Made by a program: the position numbers and the translations under genes. A DNA stretch of 64,000 nucleotides from assembly GCA_963807065.1 (NCBI GenBank), contig CAWDZQ010000004.1:1116001-1180000 (forward strand). Reading direction: 5' to 3'. The stretch comes from CAWAND01 sp963807065. GTDB taxonomy: Bacteria; Chloroflexota; Anaerolineae; Anaerolineales; E44-bin32. Every line of letters begins with the position of its first letter. The stretch's first letter is position 1. This document shows, one piece after another, positions 36,194 to 45,227 of this stretch. The notes under the pieces are model-generated. The model saw only the letters and a program-made list of their open reading frames with translations, was not told the origin of the DNA and made no database searches.

Positions 36194-36979
36194 GTGGCCC
36201 ACAGCATGAGCGGGGAAGAGGATGCGGTGATCGCCGATTCCTTGCCGGTCCAATCGGCCAGCGTGCTCCCCGAGGAGCTCGACCATCACCAATCCGGTGA
36301 TCCCCACAAGTCTTCCTTTGGCCTGTCGGATGTCATCCTGGGCGGGCAGGATGGCCTGGTTAACGTTTTGGGGGTAATCCTGGGGGTGGCGGCAGCCACG
36401 TCCGACACGCGCATCGTATTGGCGGCAGGCCTAGCTGCCACCTTCGCTGAGTCCGTGTCGATGGCGGCGGTGGCCTTCACTTCCAAGCGCGCCGAGCAGT
36501 CCTTCTACGAGAGCGAGCGCCAGCGCGAGTACCGTCACATTCGCCGCGCCCCGACAGTCGAGCGGGACGAAATTCGACGGATTTACACTTCGAAGGGGTT
36601 CGAAGACCCGCTCCTCGAGCACATTGTCGAGACAATCACCGCTGATCCCGACACTTGGGTGGCAGTGATGATGGCCGAGGAGCATCAGCTGACACCGAAG
36701 GATGAAGGCTATGCCGTCCGTTCTGCCTGGATCGTGGGGCTGGCGGCCATCATCGGCTCGCTGATCCCTCTAGCGCCCTTCGCCATGCTGCCGGTGGGCA
36801 TGGGCATGATCGTGTCCGTGGTGATTTCGGCCCTGACTCTTTTCGCTGTGGGCGTCTACAAGGCCCGAGTCACCGTCGGCCCGCCCGGCCGAAGCGGCCT
36901 AGAAATGGCCATCATCGGGACCCTCAGCGCCCTGGTGGGGTATGTGGTCGGCTTGTTCTTCCGGGCGCCATCGAGTTAA
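36194..36979 (+). CDS. VIT1/CCC1-type metal transporter
   Basis: A 261-residue membrane protein of the vacuolar iron transporter family, moving Fe2+ or Mn2+ out of the cytoplasm. Helix 1 is DVILGGQDGLVNVLGVILGVAAATSD, and the family element AATFAESVSMAAVAFTSKRAEQSFYESE leads into the cytoplasmic metal-binding helices (ERDEIRRIYTSKGF). Three more helices follow. Start is GTG 36194, directly after the TrmB stop, or ATG 36206. Confidence 0.92.
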   Translation: MAHSMSGEEDAVIADSLPVQSASVLPEELDHHQSGDPHKSSFGLSDVILGGQDGLVNVLGVILGVAAATSDTRIVLAAGLAATFAESVSMAAVAFTSKRAEQSFYESERQREYRHIRRAPTVERDEIRRIYTSKGFEDPLLEHIVETITADPDTWVAVMMAEEHQLTPKDEGYAVRSAWIVGLAAIIGSLIPLAPFAMLPVGMGMIVSVVISALTLFAVGVYKARVTVGPPGRSGLEMAIIGTLSALVGYVVGLFFRAPSS

Positions 36980-37008
36980 TCCGCTCGACGCACCGATCGG
37001 ACGCGGAC

Positions 37009-37353
37009 CTAACCTGTCTGTTCTGACTCCGAGATCTTCCAAAGGTTAAACTTGACGCCGAAGGGGTCGCGGACATAGCAGTCCTGGCCTTCACCTCGCC
37101 AGCGGATGACCTCGCATCCGGCGGCCACCAGGTGATCGCGTGCCGCTTCCAGGTCTTCAACGAACAGCTCCATGACCGGGCCTTTGACCTGATCGTCCTC
37201 GATGACAAACAGGTTCAGAGGTGCGGCGTCGAGGTTGCCAGGGGCAGGATCGGACGAGCGGTTAGCAAATCCGAGGACTCGCTCGTAGAACTCGGTGGCT
37301 TCGGAAAATCGTCCCGTTCTCACGGCCACATTGGGGCTCATTTTGAACTTCAT
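37009..37353 (-). CDS. VOC (glyoxalase/bleomycin-resistance-like) protein
   Basis: A 114-residue protein with the paired beta-alpha-beta-beta-beta pattern: SPNVAVRTGRFSEATEFYERVLGF, VMELFVEDLEAARDHLVAAGCEVIRW, then DCYVRDPFGVKFNLWKI. Metal-ligand positions are not fully conserved, so the activity is unclear. AGGAGA precedes the ATG at 37353. Confidence 0.85.
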   Translation of the reverse strand: MKFKMSPNVAVRTGRFSEATEFYERVLGFANRSSDPAPGNLDAAPLNLFVIEDDQVKGPVMELFVEDLEAARDHLVAAGCEVIRWRGEGQDCYVRDPFGVKFNLWKISESEQTG

Positions 37354-37410
37354 TCGAAGTCTTCTCTCCTCTTGCTCTGGTCGTCGCTGCAAGGGGCGGT
37401 TTGTCCCCCG

Positions 37411-39192
37411 TTAGGGTCCCAACTCTTGCTCCGCCACGGCCGGCCAGGCTGAGTCGTTTCCGCCGAACCAGGCGCGCACCTGATAAGTTCCGCTGCCAGG
37501 CGGTGCCCATGCAAGCTTGTAGCTCCCGCCGGGTTGGGTCACGGCTGATCCAATCGCCAGCCTGGCGACTTCGATTGGGACGGTCATCCGCTGGACCTCG
37601 CCGGCGTCGCTCAAAAAAACAATGTCAAAGTACCCGCTGGCTTGGGTCGGAGGGTCGACCCGTGCCCGAAAGGTGAGGTCAAACGTCCGACCGTTGTGGA
37701 CGATGAAGCTGTCGGAGTTGACTCCCGCATCCTGACCAGGTCCGGCTGATACGGCCAGGGCGCGCCCCGTTCCGTTCTCTCCTCCAGTCAGTTGGGTGGA
37801 CACCGCGCCCCAGATTCCCCAACCCTGCAGGCCTGTGGAAAATCGGCTGTTGGGGACTTGACTGACCGTCTGACCGCTCTCCATGTACGTAATTGAGCCA
37901 AGCCTGAGCTGGGCCGGTCCAGAACACTGGCATTCCGTGTTAACACGGAGCCCGACGTCGGCGCTAGTTGCTCCTTCAGGGACCACGCTGCTGAGGGTAT
38001 AGTCCGCCCAGCCTCCCTGCCCACTGAGCGGGAGGGCCGAAATCTCGACGGACGCCTCAGCGATGGGCGTTCCATCGGCCGTGGTGAGGCTTCCGCTGGC
38101 CACGCCTTGGTTAACGGTCAGGCTGAGGGACGAACGTGGCCGCAAATAGTCAAGCACGAAATGGGTGTAGGTGCCGGGTTGGTCCTCAGGCAGCAGCTGC
38201 TGCGGCCGAGGGTCCCATGACTGAAAAATGGCGTGATCTGGTTGGCCGGCCTGGAGTATTTCGAAATCCTCGATATGCTGGCGGGCCCTTTCATACCAGG
38301 CCGCATCCGTGGGGTCCGCCGGATCGCCGATGTAGTAGATGCCGAATGGGACGCCGCGGGATTGAACCAAATCCTGAATGGCCCGGGCCTTCTTCGCCCA
38401 GTCAGGGATGTTGAAGTTGACATCCAGGTGGAAGAAGCCCAACGGTCTTCCGGTCACCTGTTGGTACACATCCAGCCAATCCGCAACCGCGCCTGGGTCA
38501 AGTTCGGCCGTCTCGATGCTGCCGACAATGACGTCGGGGAAGACCTGGCGGACGGCGGCGATGGTTTTGGCGGCGTCCTGAGCGATCTCCCGCGGTGTCA
38601 TGCGGCAGGCCGGGTCGTAATACGTGGCGGCGTCGAAACCGTGTTCCATTTCCATCGCGTACAGGACGCCGCCGTTGGCCTGGATTCTCTGCGCAATGTG
38701 CTTGGCCGCACCCGCTCCCGAGAAGCCCTCGATTGTGGCGGCATTGCATTGGCCGTGCTCGGAGAGCGGGCCGGACTCAAAGGCCACCGCAATCTGTCGC
38801 TGCCTGAGATCCGCAAACACCTGCTGGAGCTGGCTCGGCGTTGCAAGGCCGTCGAGCCAGACCGGATAGAGCACCATGACCCTGACCGCTTCGGACGAGC
38901 GGGGCCACGGGGCACCCGCGTGAAAGAGTTGGAAGAAATCGTAACCCTCGGTGCCAGGATTGGCCTGGCTCCATTCGGGGGGATCGAGGGGGCCGAACCA
39001 GATCTGCGGCCGGGTGGTCATGTCCTTCAGGGGCCAGGTTTGTTGTGAGCTGGTGGGGGACGAGGGTGGGATCGGAGAAACAATGGGCGGCGGCTGAGAA
39101 TCTGGGGCAGACAAGTTGTCTGGCAAGGCGCAAGCCAGGAGCGTACCGACGATGATCAGAAGACTCGTCAAGCGCATCGGGCGTGCGTCCAT
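37411..39192 (-). CDS. Large lipoprotein with TIM-barrel-like domain and C-terminal carbohydrate-binding-like module
   Basis: A 593-residue protein with leader RLTSLLIIVGTLLAC and a P/S-rich linker. The domain at about 60-340 (FGPLDPPEW, VAFESGPLSEHGQC, ANGGVLYAMEMEHGF, PDVIVGSIETAELDPG, FHLDVNFNIPDW, GVPFGIYYIGDP) reads like a glycoside-hydrolase-type barrel. From about 440 a jelly-roll-like module follows (NSRFSTGLQGWGIWG ... NGRTFDLTFRARVDPP). GGAGG precedes the ATG at 39192. Possibly a polysaccharide-acting surface enzyme; family not recognised. Confidence 0.75.
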   Translation of the reverse strand: MDARPMRLTSLLIIVGTLLACALPDNLSAPDSQPPPIVSPIPPSSPTSSQQTWPLKDMTTRPQIWFGPLDPPEWSQANPGTEGYDFFQLFHAGAPWPRSSEAVRVMVLYPVWLDGLATPSQLQQVFADLRQRQIAVAFESGPLSEHGQCNAATIEGFSGAGAAKHIAQRIQANGGVLYAMEMEHGFDAATYYDPACRMTPREIAQDAAKTIAAVRQVFPDVIVGSIETAELDPGAVADWLDVYQQVTGRPLGFFHLDVNFNIPDWAKKARAIQDLVQSRGVPFGIYYIGDPADPTDAAWYERARQHIEDFEILQAGQPDHAIFQSWDPRPQQLLPEDQPGTYTHFVLDYLRPRSSLSLTVNQGVASGSLTTADGTPIAEASVEISALPLSGQGGWADYTLSSVVPEGATSADVGLRVNTECQCSGPAQLRLGSITYMESGQTVSQVPNSRFSTGLQGWGIWGAVSTQLTGGENGTGRALAVSAGPGQDAGVNSDSFIVHNGRTFDLTFRARVDPPTQASGYFDIVFLSDAGEVQRMTVPIEVARLAIGSAVTQPGGSYKLAWAPPGSGTYQVRAWFGGNDSAWPAVAEQELGP

Positions 39193-39558
39193 AGGAGGGT
39201 CCTCCTCAAGGTCACTTGGCCCTGGCGGGGCACGGAAGGCTCCGGAGATCAGGTGGATCAAACCAGGTGGGCTGTGGAAACGTCAATGTGGGGTGGAGCC
39301 GCAACTCTACAATACTCCAACTACATCGGCATGGCGCCAGAAATCTGCCACCTCTCCGGGAGGTCGCACCAGGGAATCCAGCCATATTGTGTCAGCCCTC
39401 AAGGCATCCGAAGTCCCGTAACCTGGCTGCACCGGATGGGCTCAGGATGTCGCGGCAGCTTGTGAATTTCATCACAATCAAGCGGTGGGGTCGGGTGGAT
39501 ATCGAGGCGGAATTAATCTGCTGTCGGGGACCTGCCTTATGCTAAAGGGCCAGCTCAG
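39193..39558. other. Intergenic region with CRP-like site, no gene seen
   Basis: About 366 bases upstream of the large lipoprotein gene. Apart from the palindrome at 39460-39477 I see no protein-like frame. It probably carries the lipoprotein promoter on the minus strand. Confidence 0.5.
39460..39477. promoter_or_regulatory. CRP-like palindrome TTGTGA-N6-TCACAA
   Basis: TTGTGA-ATTTCA-TCACAA is a perfect match of both half sites. It lies about 270 bases upstream of the large lipoprotein gene and beside a truncated gene. Confidence 0.65.
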
Positions 39559-39735
39559 TCATCGGCGAAAGCAGCTTTCACCCGCGAACCGTTGATTGAA
39601 GGATTCCGCCAGCGCCTCGGTGTGTTCGAGACGTCTCGCGGCAGGGGTCACCCGGACATCGGAGCGTTCGAGCCGATGTTCAGCGATGAGGCGGCCGGCG
39701 AGCCCTGCACCGCCGAGGATGATGATTCTGGCCAT
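39559..39735 (-). pseudogene. Truncated NAD(P)-binding (saccharopine dehydrogenase-like) gene relic
   Basis: A 58-codon frame starts MARIIILGGAGLAGRLIAEH and contains RVTPAARRLEHTEALAESF. This is the beta-alpha-beta nucleotide fold (GGAGLAG) that opens saccharopine dehydrogenase family proteins, which normally run 350-400 residues. The frame stops at 39559 and nothing downstream continues it. I read it as a truncated relic. Confidence 0.65.
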
Positions 39736-39783
39736 TGTGGCCCCGTTGCCTGTGTGTGAGGCTGCAGTCGTTGAAAGGGGAGC

Positions 39784-40209
39784 TCAGCTCGAAGGGTCCC
39801 CCAAATCCGCAGTGTAGGATTGCCTTCGCCGTGCCCGCTCGGCCTCCACCTCGACCACCAGACCCACCAGATCCAGATCCCGCAGGCCCGGATCGAAGGT
39901 GAACGATCCGCCGGAAGGCTGAACCCGGTAAGAAGCGCCGGCCGGATCGCGCCTTAGATAGCCCTCGTCGACCAGGTACCGTCGCAGTTCGGCATGTTCG
40001 ACCCTGAAGTTGCGCCCGAACTGGAGAATCCATCCCTGAAGCTCGGCGTTGATGTCCGGTTCGTGGTAGGTGCGTTCAGGGTCGAGGCGCAAGATGGCGC
40101 TCACCAGAAGTGTGTGGAATGGCACCGATTTTCGGGGTAGGTCGCGCGCCGTTAAAACCAGTTTGGGAAACTGGGTCTCGAACTCCGGCTGGGAAATGTG
40201 GTCTGGCAA
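39784..40209 (-). CDS. DUF2087 domain protein
   Basis: A 141-residue protein. The central motif ERTYHEPDINAELQGWILQFGRNFRVEHAELRRYLVDEGYLRRDPAGASYRV matches DUF2087, a small winged-helix-like domain often fused to or beside regulators. GGAAGGA precedes the ATG. Function unknown. Confidence 0.85.
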   Translation of the reverse strand: MPDHISQPEFETQFPKLVLTARDLPRKSVPFHTLLVSAILRLDPERTYHEPDINAELQGWILQFGRNFRVEHAELRRYLVDEGYLRRDPAGASYRVQPSGGSFTFDPGLRDLDLVGLVVEVEAERARRRQSYTADLGDPSS

Positions 40210-40366
40210 GTCGTCCTTCCAATGCTCGGCGCGGTCAACGCGGCCGAAGCGGAGAGCCGCAATCAGGGCGGGTCAACCTGCCGCTGTCGTCCGACTTGGG
40301 AAGCGCCCCCCCGGAGGCGGGACAGACTGACAGAAGCTGGCCGTGGGGATCCGGACTGAGAAGGGC

Positions 40367-40843
40367 TTAGCGCCGGGCGAGAAGCCGTTTCGCCCAGGTC
40401 CCGGCGCGCTCGACCTCCCCGTCCTTGAGCGGGCCCTCCGTGCCCTCAACGTAGAACCCTTCGGGCGCAACGATCAAGCTGCCCCCGGCCTTCTCCAGCC
40501 TACGGGCGATATGCTTGGCGGCGTATCCGCCCTTGTGTACCACAAACCCGAGCAGCGGTCAGCCGACGTCTTTGCGGTCGATCCGCGTGTCGAAGGCGGC
40601 TACATGCTTGCCGTCAAGGGCATTGCGGGGCAATAACCCCAGCAGGCCGGTGACTGGTTTTGTCGGGCGAAAGCCTTGGGTTGGCGAGCCTACGATCAGC
40701 ATCTCTGAATCGATGAGCATGTCGGGGCTGGCTTGGCCGGCGCGGATGACCTTTGCCGACTCGCCGCCAAATGACTCGGCGATGGCTCGGGCGACCTTCT
40801 CGGTGTTTCCGTAATCGGAATCGTACACCACCAGGGCTTTCAC
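40367..40843 (-). pseudogene. Flavodoxin gene interrupted by an in-frame TGA
   Basis: The GTG start at 40843 follows AGGAGG at eight bases. The product begins VKALVVYDSDYGNTEKVARAI, the FMN phosphate-binding loop of flavodoxins. The frame stops at TGA (40559-40561, after DRKDVG) and continues in the same frame as PLLGFVVHKGGYAAKHIARRLEKAGG, ending at TAA (40367-40369). Relatives commonly have Ser here, so TCA to TGA is one explanation. Full length would be 158 residues. Selenocysteine is unlikely without further support. Confidence 0.8.
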
Positions 40844-40965
40844 GGAGAGCGCCTCCTTTCCGTGGTGGGTAGTTCTCATGTCTGGAACCGTCGGCGTGGC
40901 CGTCGGGATAGGATGAGCGCCTGATAGCGCTGCCCCATTTTCGCGCTCCCATGACAGGAGATCAA

Positions 40966-40970
40966 TGCAG
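40966..40970 (+). repeat. Target-site duplication, left copy
   Basis: TGCAG directly abuts the left end of the IS element and is repeated at 42119-42123. Confidence 0.8.
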
Positions 40971-42118
40971 TGTATCTGTTCAGGACATATGAGACGAATT
41001 TGGGGGCGGAGCCATCGCCGGGTGGTGACGAGCAAGATACCCTGCTGGGGTCTGCAGGTCAAGCGAATAGTGCGGTCGAATGTGATTGTAGACATGTTCC
41101 CATGCCCTCATGGCCTGGTTGAGCTTGGTGAGCTCCAGATCCCCCATGTAGCGATCGTGGAACTCTTCGGTGTGCGTTCTCTGGGCCCGCTCGACGTGCC
41201 CGTTGAGTTTGGGTGAGCGAGGGGGAAGGACAAACAGACGGATGCCCTTCTCGGCGCACGCCAGTTCGAAGTCGGCCTGGAACTCGCTGCCGCCATCAAC
41301 CTGGACGGCCTTCACCGGGTAGGGAGACCGCTCGATGAGGGTGTCTAGAAACGAGCTGGCGTTGCGGGCGGTGGCGCTGCGGAAGGCTTCGATCACATCC
41401 CAGCGTGAGACCATGTCCCTGGCGGTGAACTGCTTGATCACCTTCCCCGGCAGGGGGCGCACGTCCAGTGTGTCCACCTGGACCAGGTCCCCCGGCAGGC
41501 TCACTGTGTAGCCTTTGGGTTTGCGGATGGCGTAGGCACGCCTGACACGGCGGCGGTGGTGCTTGATCCCATTGACTGAATGGGATGATCCCGTTGCTCA
41601 GGGGCTCACGCAGCACCCCGCGGGCTTTGAGGCGGGTCAGGATCCGTCCCACCGTCGAAGCTGATGTCTGCCAGCCCTCCTGCTTGAGCATGTGGGCCAG
41701 CTTCACCTTGTCCCAGCCATATTCTTCCCGCAAGTCCTGCACGGCCTGCGCCAGCTCGGGCGACCACTGAGGCCTGCGACAGTTCTTCGGTCGGCGAGAC
41801 CTGTCTTCCAGCCCTCGCACGCCCTCCGCTTCCAACCGCTTCTTCCAACGGTAGAGTGTCGACCTGGGAAGTTTCAGCAGCTCCGCCGCTCGATCGGCCG
41901 TGTAGCCCTCCTGCCGGAGACGCTGCCATGTCTTGAGCCACCTGAGCCGCTCCGAGGCCAGGTCGCTCAGATCGATGGGAGGATTCTGAGATAGATAGTA
42001 GAATGGACGTGGTAGTGCAAACTGCCGCATTTGGGGTCCTTCCTTTTGGTCGTCAAACCTAAGGATGACCCCAAATTGCTTTCCTCGCTACCGTCTCACA
42101 TGTATCTGAACTTATTCA
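40971..42118 (-). mobile_element. IS481-like insertion sequence, 1148 bp
   Basis: The element begins TG and ends CA. Imperfect terminal inverted repeats of about 27 bp are at 40971-40996 and 42092-42118, sharing GTTCAG and TGAGACG in the same order. It is flanked by a perfect 5-bp TGCAG duplication. Inside is one transposase of the IS481 type, read on the minus strand but frameshifted. The intact duplication shows that the element has stayed where it inserted. Confidence 0.85.
40980..42030 (-). pseudogene. IS481-family transposase, frameshifted
   Basis: The first frame (from 42030, RBS AGGAAGG) carries helix-turn-helix domains: DRAAELLKLPRSTLYRWKKRLEAEG and the following homeodomain-like EYGWDKVKLAHMLKQEG. 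The second frame carries the DDE integrase core: VQVDTLD (first Asp), VQVDGGSEF (second Asp) and NGHVERAQRTHTEE (Glu). The switch lies near 41570-41585, where the second frame would read SVNGIKHHRRRVRRAYAIRKPKG. No slippery heptamer is visible, so the element is probably inactive without help in trans. Confidence 0.85.
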
Positions 42119-42123
42119 TGCAG
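42119..42123 (+). repeat. Target-site duplication, right copy
   Basis: TGCAG repeats the left flank at 40966-40970 exactly. Confidence 0.8.
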
Positions 42124-42179
42124 GCGGTCGGATAGCCCACCGCAGAGGGGAAGGCGAGCGAAAACCTGGACCGCTTGTG

Positions 42180-42600
42180 GGGGCGGCAATTGCGAAGAAC
42201 GGCCTCTGGCCTTGTCAGCACAGGCCATGTCTTCGATCTCGACACCGATCGCCAGCGCCGCCAGGGCGTCCACAAGCAGGAGCGTCGTGGTCGGTGTGTG
42301 GCCCGCGAGCCATGCCGCGAGCACGGTGTGGGCGCGCGTCGAAGTCCATCTCCCCGGCAAGGCAGAGTTTCAGTCTAACGAGGTCGGTGCGGCTCCTGTC
42401 GGCATCAGGCAGACTGAGGTCGATGTTCTCAAGGGCGACCTACAGCCGGTCGAAGGGATCGGCGGCAGGGTTGCCGTCGCCATCCATGCCAATCTGGCCC
42501 GACAGAAACAACCAGCGCTGGGGCCCCTCCACTTGGATCTGGTGCGCGTAACAGGCCAGGTGGGTGCAGCATCGACGCGTTCCACGGCGTGCGCCATCGC
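42180..42600 (-). pseudogene. ridA: ridA-like gene with several lesions
   Basis: Pieces of a RidA/YjgF enamine deaminase appear in order in different frames. RTPWNASMLHPPGLLRA (near 42590) comes first, then QVEGPQRWLFLSGQIGMDGDGNPAADPFDRL followed by TAG (about 42441). In the same frame VALENIDLSLPDAD and RTDLVRLKLCLAGEMDFDAR follow, then in another frame HTVLAAWLAGHTPTTTLLLVDALAALAIGVEIEDMA. At least two frameshifts and one nonsense codon are needed. The IS element inserted just after its 3' end. Confidence 0.75.
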
Positions 42601-42833
42601 CGCAAGGCGTGTGGGCAGCAGACGCCATCCGGACAGGCTTCGAAGGGCCAAAACGGGACCAAGGTGCCCAGGTGATTGCCGGATGCCGGAGCGACGTGTA
42701 CTATCAACGTTGATCGGCCCAAGACGCCATCAGGGGGGCAAACGCATGCGGCCGCGGGCCAATTGATCAAACCTGGAATCGCCCAGCGTTTCTGCAGTTG
42801 GTTCAACAAGGATGAGATGGGAGGCACATCGAC

Positions 42834-43520
42834 GTGACGGTTCTCGAGGCTGACGTACAAGCTGATCCAAACACCCCATGGCTGCTGGACGTGTCCGACC
42901 TGAGTCACAGCTACGGGTCGTTTGAAGTGTTGGCGCCGCTAAACCTGGCCCTTGCGGCGGGAGAAATCACCGTGCTTGAAGGACCCAACGGATCGGGCAA
43001 GTCCACCCTGCTCCTTTGCCTGAGCGGCCTGCTTCGGCCCACCTCGGGGGAGGTTCGGGTGGGAGGTCTCGATCCCTATTCGGACGAACCGGGGGCCAAG
43101 AGGTTGATGGCCCTGGTGCCTGACGTGCCGCGGTTCTACTTCGAGTTGACGGCCTGGGAACATTTGCAGTTCATTGCCCAGGCCCACGACGCTGCGGCCG
43201 GGTTCGAAAGGCGGGCCGAAGACCTCATGAAGACGTTTGGACTGTGGGAGGCAAGGGACCTGCTCCCGCACCATTTCTCACGCGGCATGAGCCTGAAGCT
43301 CGGTTTGTTGTTTGCGCTGATTCGGCCATTCAAGGTGTTGCTATTGGACGAACCCACATCGGCTCTGGACGCCGAGAGCAGGCTGTTGCTGGTGGAACGG
43401 CTGCGTGAGCTGCGGAACCAAGGAGCCGCCGTCCTCCTGTCAACCCACAACCCCCAACTGAAGGTCGGTCTGGCGGACCACGCCTACCGTTTGGCCGACG
43501 GCACGATGAAGCCCTTTTAA
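42834..43520 (+). CDS. ABC transporter ATP-binding protein
   Basis: A 228-residue nucleotide-binding subunit with Walker A GPNGSGKSTLL at about 51-61, signature HHFSRGMSLKLG, Walker B VLLLDEPTSALD and H-loop STHN. GTG start behind GGGAGG. The next gene, four bases on, is its permease. The pair resembles exporters of unknown substrate. Confidence 0.92.
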   Translation: MTVLEADVQADPNTPWLLDVSDLSHSYGSFEVLAPLNLALAAGEITVLEGPNGSGKSTLLLCLSGLLRPTSGEVRVGGLDPYSDEPGAKRLMALVPDVPRFYFELTAWEHLQFIAQAHDAAAGFERRAEDLMKTFGLWEARDLLPHHFSRGMSLKLGLLFALIRPFKVLLLDEPTSALDAESRLLLVERLRELRNQGAAVLLSTHNPQLKVGLADHAYRLADGTMKPF

Positions 43521-43523
43521 CTC

Positions 43524-45143
43524 GTGCACCCCGTCTGGACGCTCTTCTCCCGTCGAACGCTGTCCCGGCTCGCCTACTGGCTGTCCGCCCTCGGCTACAA
43601 TCTCGGCGACAGATCGGTGATGAACCGGGTCTACCTGTTGTACTTCTTTGGGTTCTGGTCGGCTTGGGGTCTGGCGATGCTGGCGCTGGTGGGAGGTGGT
43701 CTGGCCAAGGGTTTGGAGGCGGTCCAGACCTCGATTTCTCCAGAGCGGCTGGCGGTGGACCTGCCCGCCTATCTGCTGATGGCCTGGACAGTGATCATGT
43801 TGTGGCGAGTTACGGGTAGGAGTCCCTTCGTCTTCTCCGATGAGGATGCCTATCTGGTTTGTCAGACGCCGGTCAGTCGTCGCCGGGTCGCCCTGGCCTG
43901 GTTTGCCCAGGGAATGTTCGGATTTGTGATCTTATTGGCGGCGGCGACCATTATTCTAGCTTTCGGCCTCGTCGGCTGGCGTTTCCCCACTCAGCCCGGA
44001 TTGTCCCTCCTGTCCCTTTCCCTGCACGCGAGCTTCTTGAGCCTTGTTCTGGTGCTGGCTGCGCAGCTGGGCGTGCAAGGTGTGGTGTGGGCGGTGGCTG
44101 CCTACCGCCTGCGAGGCCGGCAGGTGCGTGCCTGGCTTCGGCCGGTGTCCATGGCTGCCGCCTTGGCGCTGGGACAGGGTCTCCTGGTGCCAGCGGCCGA
44201 GCCGATCATCAGCGCGCCGTTCAGACTTCCATTCGAAGCCGCCTTCGGCCAACCTGCACCGGGCGGTGCTCTCTGGTCGGCGGTGGGGCTGAGCTGGTTG
44301 AGCCTTGCCCTCGGCCTGGCCTTGCTCTCGGCTGCTTCGGGCAGGATGAGCCTTGGCCGAGCTGCGCTCGAAACGACCCACCTGGCTGCGGTGGGTTTGG
44401 CCCGCAGCTACGGGCAGTTTGAGTTGGTGGACACGATCATGTTGCGGCGGCGCCTAGGGACGACCCACCGTGCCAGCCGGCTCATGACAATGACGGGAGG
44501 GTTCATCGTCTTCAGGAAGGCCTTGCTCCAGACGATGCGTACCCTGCGGCTGCGCCAGGCGGGGGGTCTGGTGTGGATTCTAGGGCTGAGCGCTGCCATG
44601 TTTCGGATGTCGAACCTGGCGCTACAAGTGGTTATCGCCGGGGTTTGGGCCGTGAATCTGGGCGGATTTATGACGGCGCGCCTGCGCAACGACCTGGCTC
44701 ACTGGTGGCTGTGGCGGGGCCTGCCGCTGCGCGGGCTGGACTTGTTCGCCCAAGAACTGGCTCTTCCCTGGGGCATGGTGGTGCTCCTGGGTTGGTTGGC
44801 CCTTCTTGCCAGCGACCTTCCGGGGCTGACCGTCTTGGCCGGCGCCGCGCTCCTTCCCCTGCTGGCGGCCAGCGTAGCCATGGCCTCGGCCGCCGATGTG
44901 CTGGGCCATGCCAGATCGCGGGTGTTGATGTCGCCGAGCTTCGCCGATGAAAACGTCCCTCGGGTCGGGGTCGGAGGCGTGATATGGGGGTTGATTTCGG
45001 TGCTGCTTCCTTTCGGGGTATTGGCCTCGACGGCGGCTCTGCCCGGCGGAGCCATATGGGGGATGGCCTCCCTTCCGATGGCCGTGGCAATCACCTGGGC
45101 GCATCGACGGGCGCTCCTGGTCGCCTACTTGGGCGTGACGTGA
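43524..45143 (+). CDS. Large ABC exporter permease
   Basis: A 539-residue protein with about twelve hydrophobic segments, GTG start. Between helices, FSDEDAYLVCQTPVSRRRVALAWF is the type of cytoplasmic loop seen in YhaP/DUF-type ABC-2 permeases (putative ABC exporters). The adjacent ATPase provides the energy subunit. Substrate unknown. Confidence 0.82.
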   Translation: MHPVWTLFSRRTLSRLAYWLSALGYNLGDRSVMNRVYLLYFFGFWSAWGLAMLALVGGGLAKGLEAVQTSISPERLAVDLPAYLLMAWTVIMLWRVTGRSPFVFSDEDAYLVCQTPVSRRRVALAWFAQGMFGFVILLAAATIILAFGLVGWRFPTQPGLSLLSLSLHASFLSLVLVLAAQLGVQGVVWAVAAYRLRGRQVRAWLRPVSMAAALALGQGLLVPAAEPIISAPFRLPFEAAFGQPAPGGALWSAVGLSWLSLALGLALLSAASGRMSLGRAALETTHLAAVGLARSYGQFELVDTIMLRRRLGTTHRASRLMTMTGGFIVFRKALLQTMRTLRLRQAGGLVWILGLSAAMFRMSNLALQVVIAGVWAVNLGGFMTARLRNDLAHWWLWRGLPLRGLDLFAQELALPWGMVVLLGWLALLASDLPGLTVLAGAALLPLLAASVAMASAADVLGHARSRVLMSPSFADENVPRVGVGGVIWGLISVLLPFGVLASTAALPGGAIWGMASLPMAVAITWAHRRALLVAYLGVT

Positions 45144-45227
45144 TGTGTGGACGAGCCAGTGCCCAGGCGAAAGGCCCGGGTTCCGGGCAACCAGCCCTTA
45201 CGACCTGATCCGAACCACGGCCTGCCG

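Noticed and set aside
40559..40561. Selenocysteine reading of the flavodoxin TGA
   Set aside because: Flavodoxins have no known Sec at this position, and I see no clear SECIS-like hairpin. Kept only as a point to exclude by reads.
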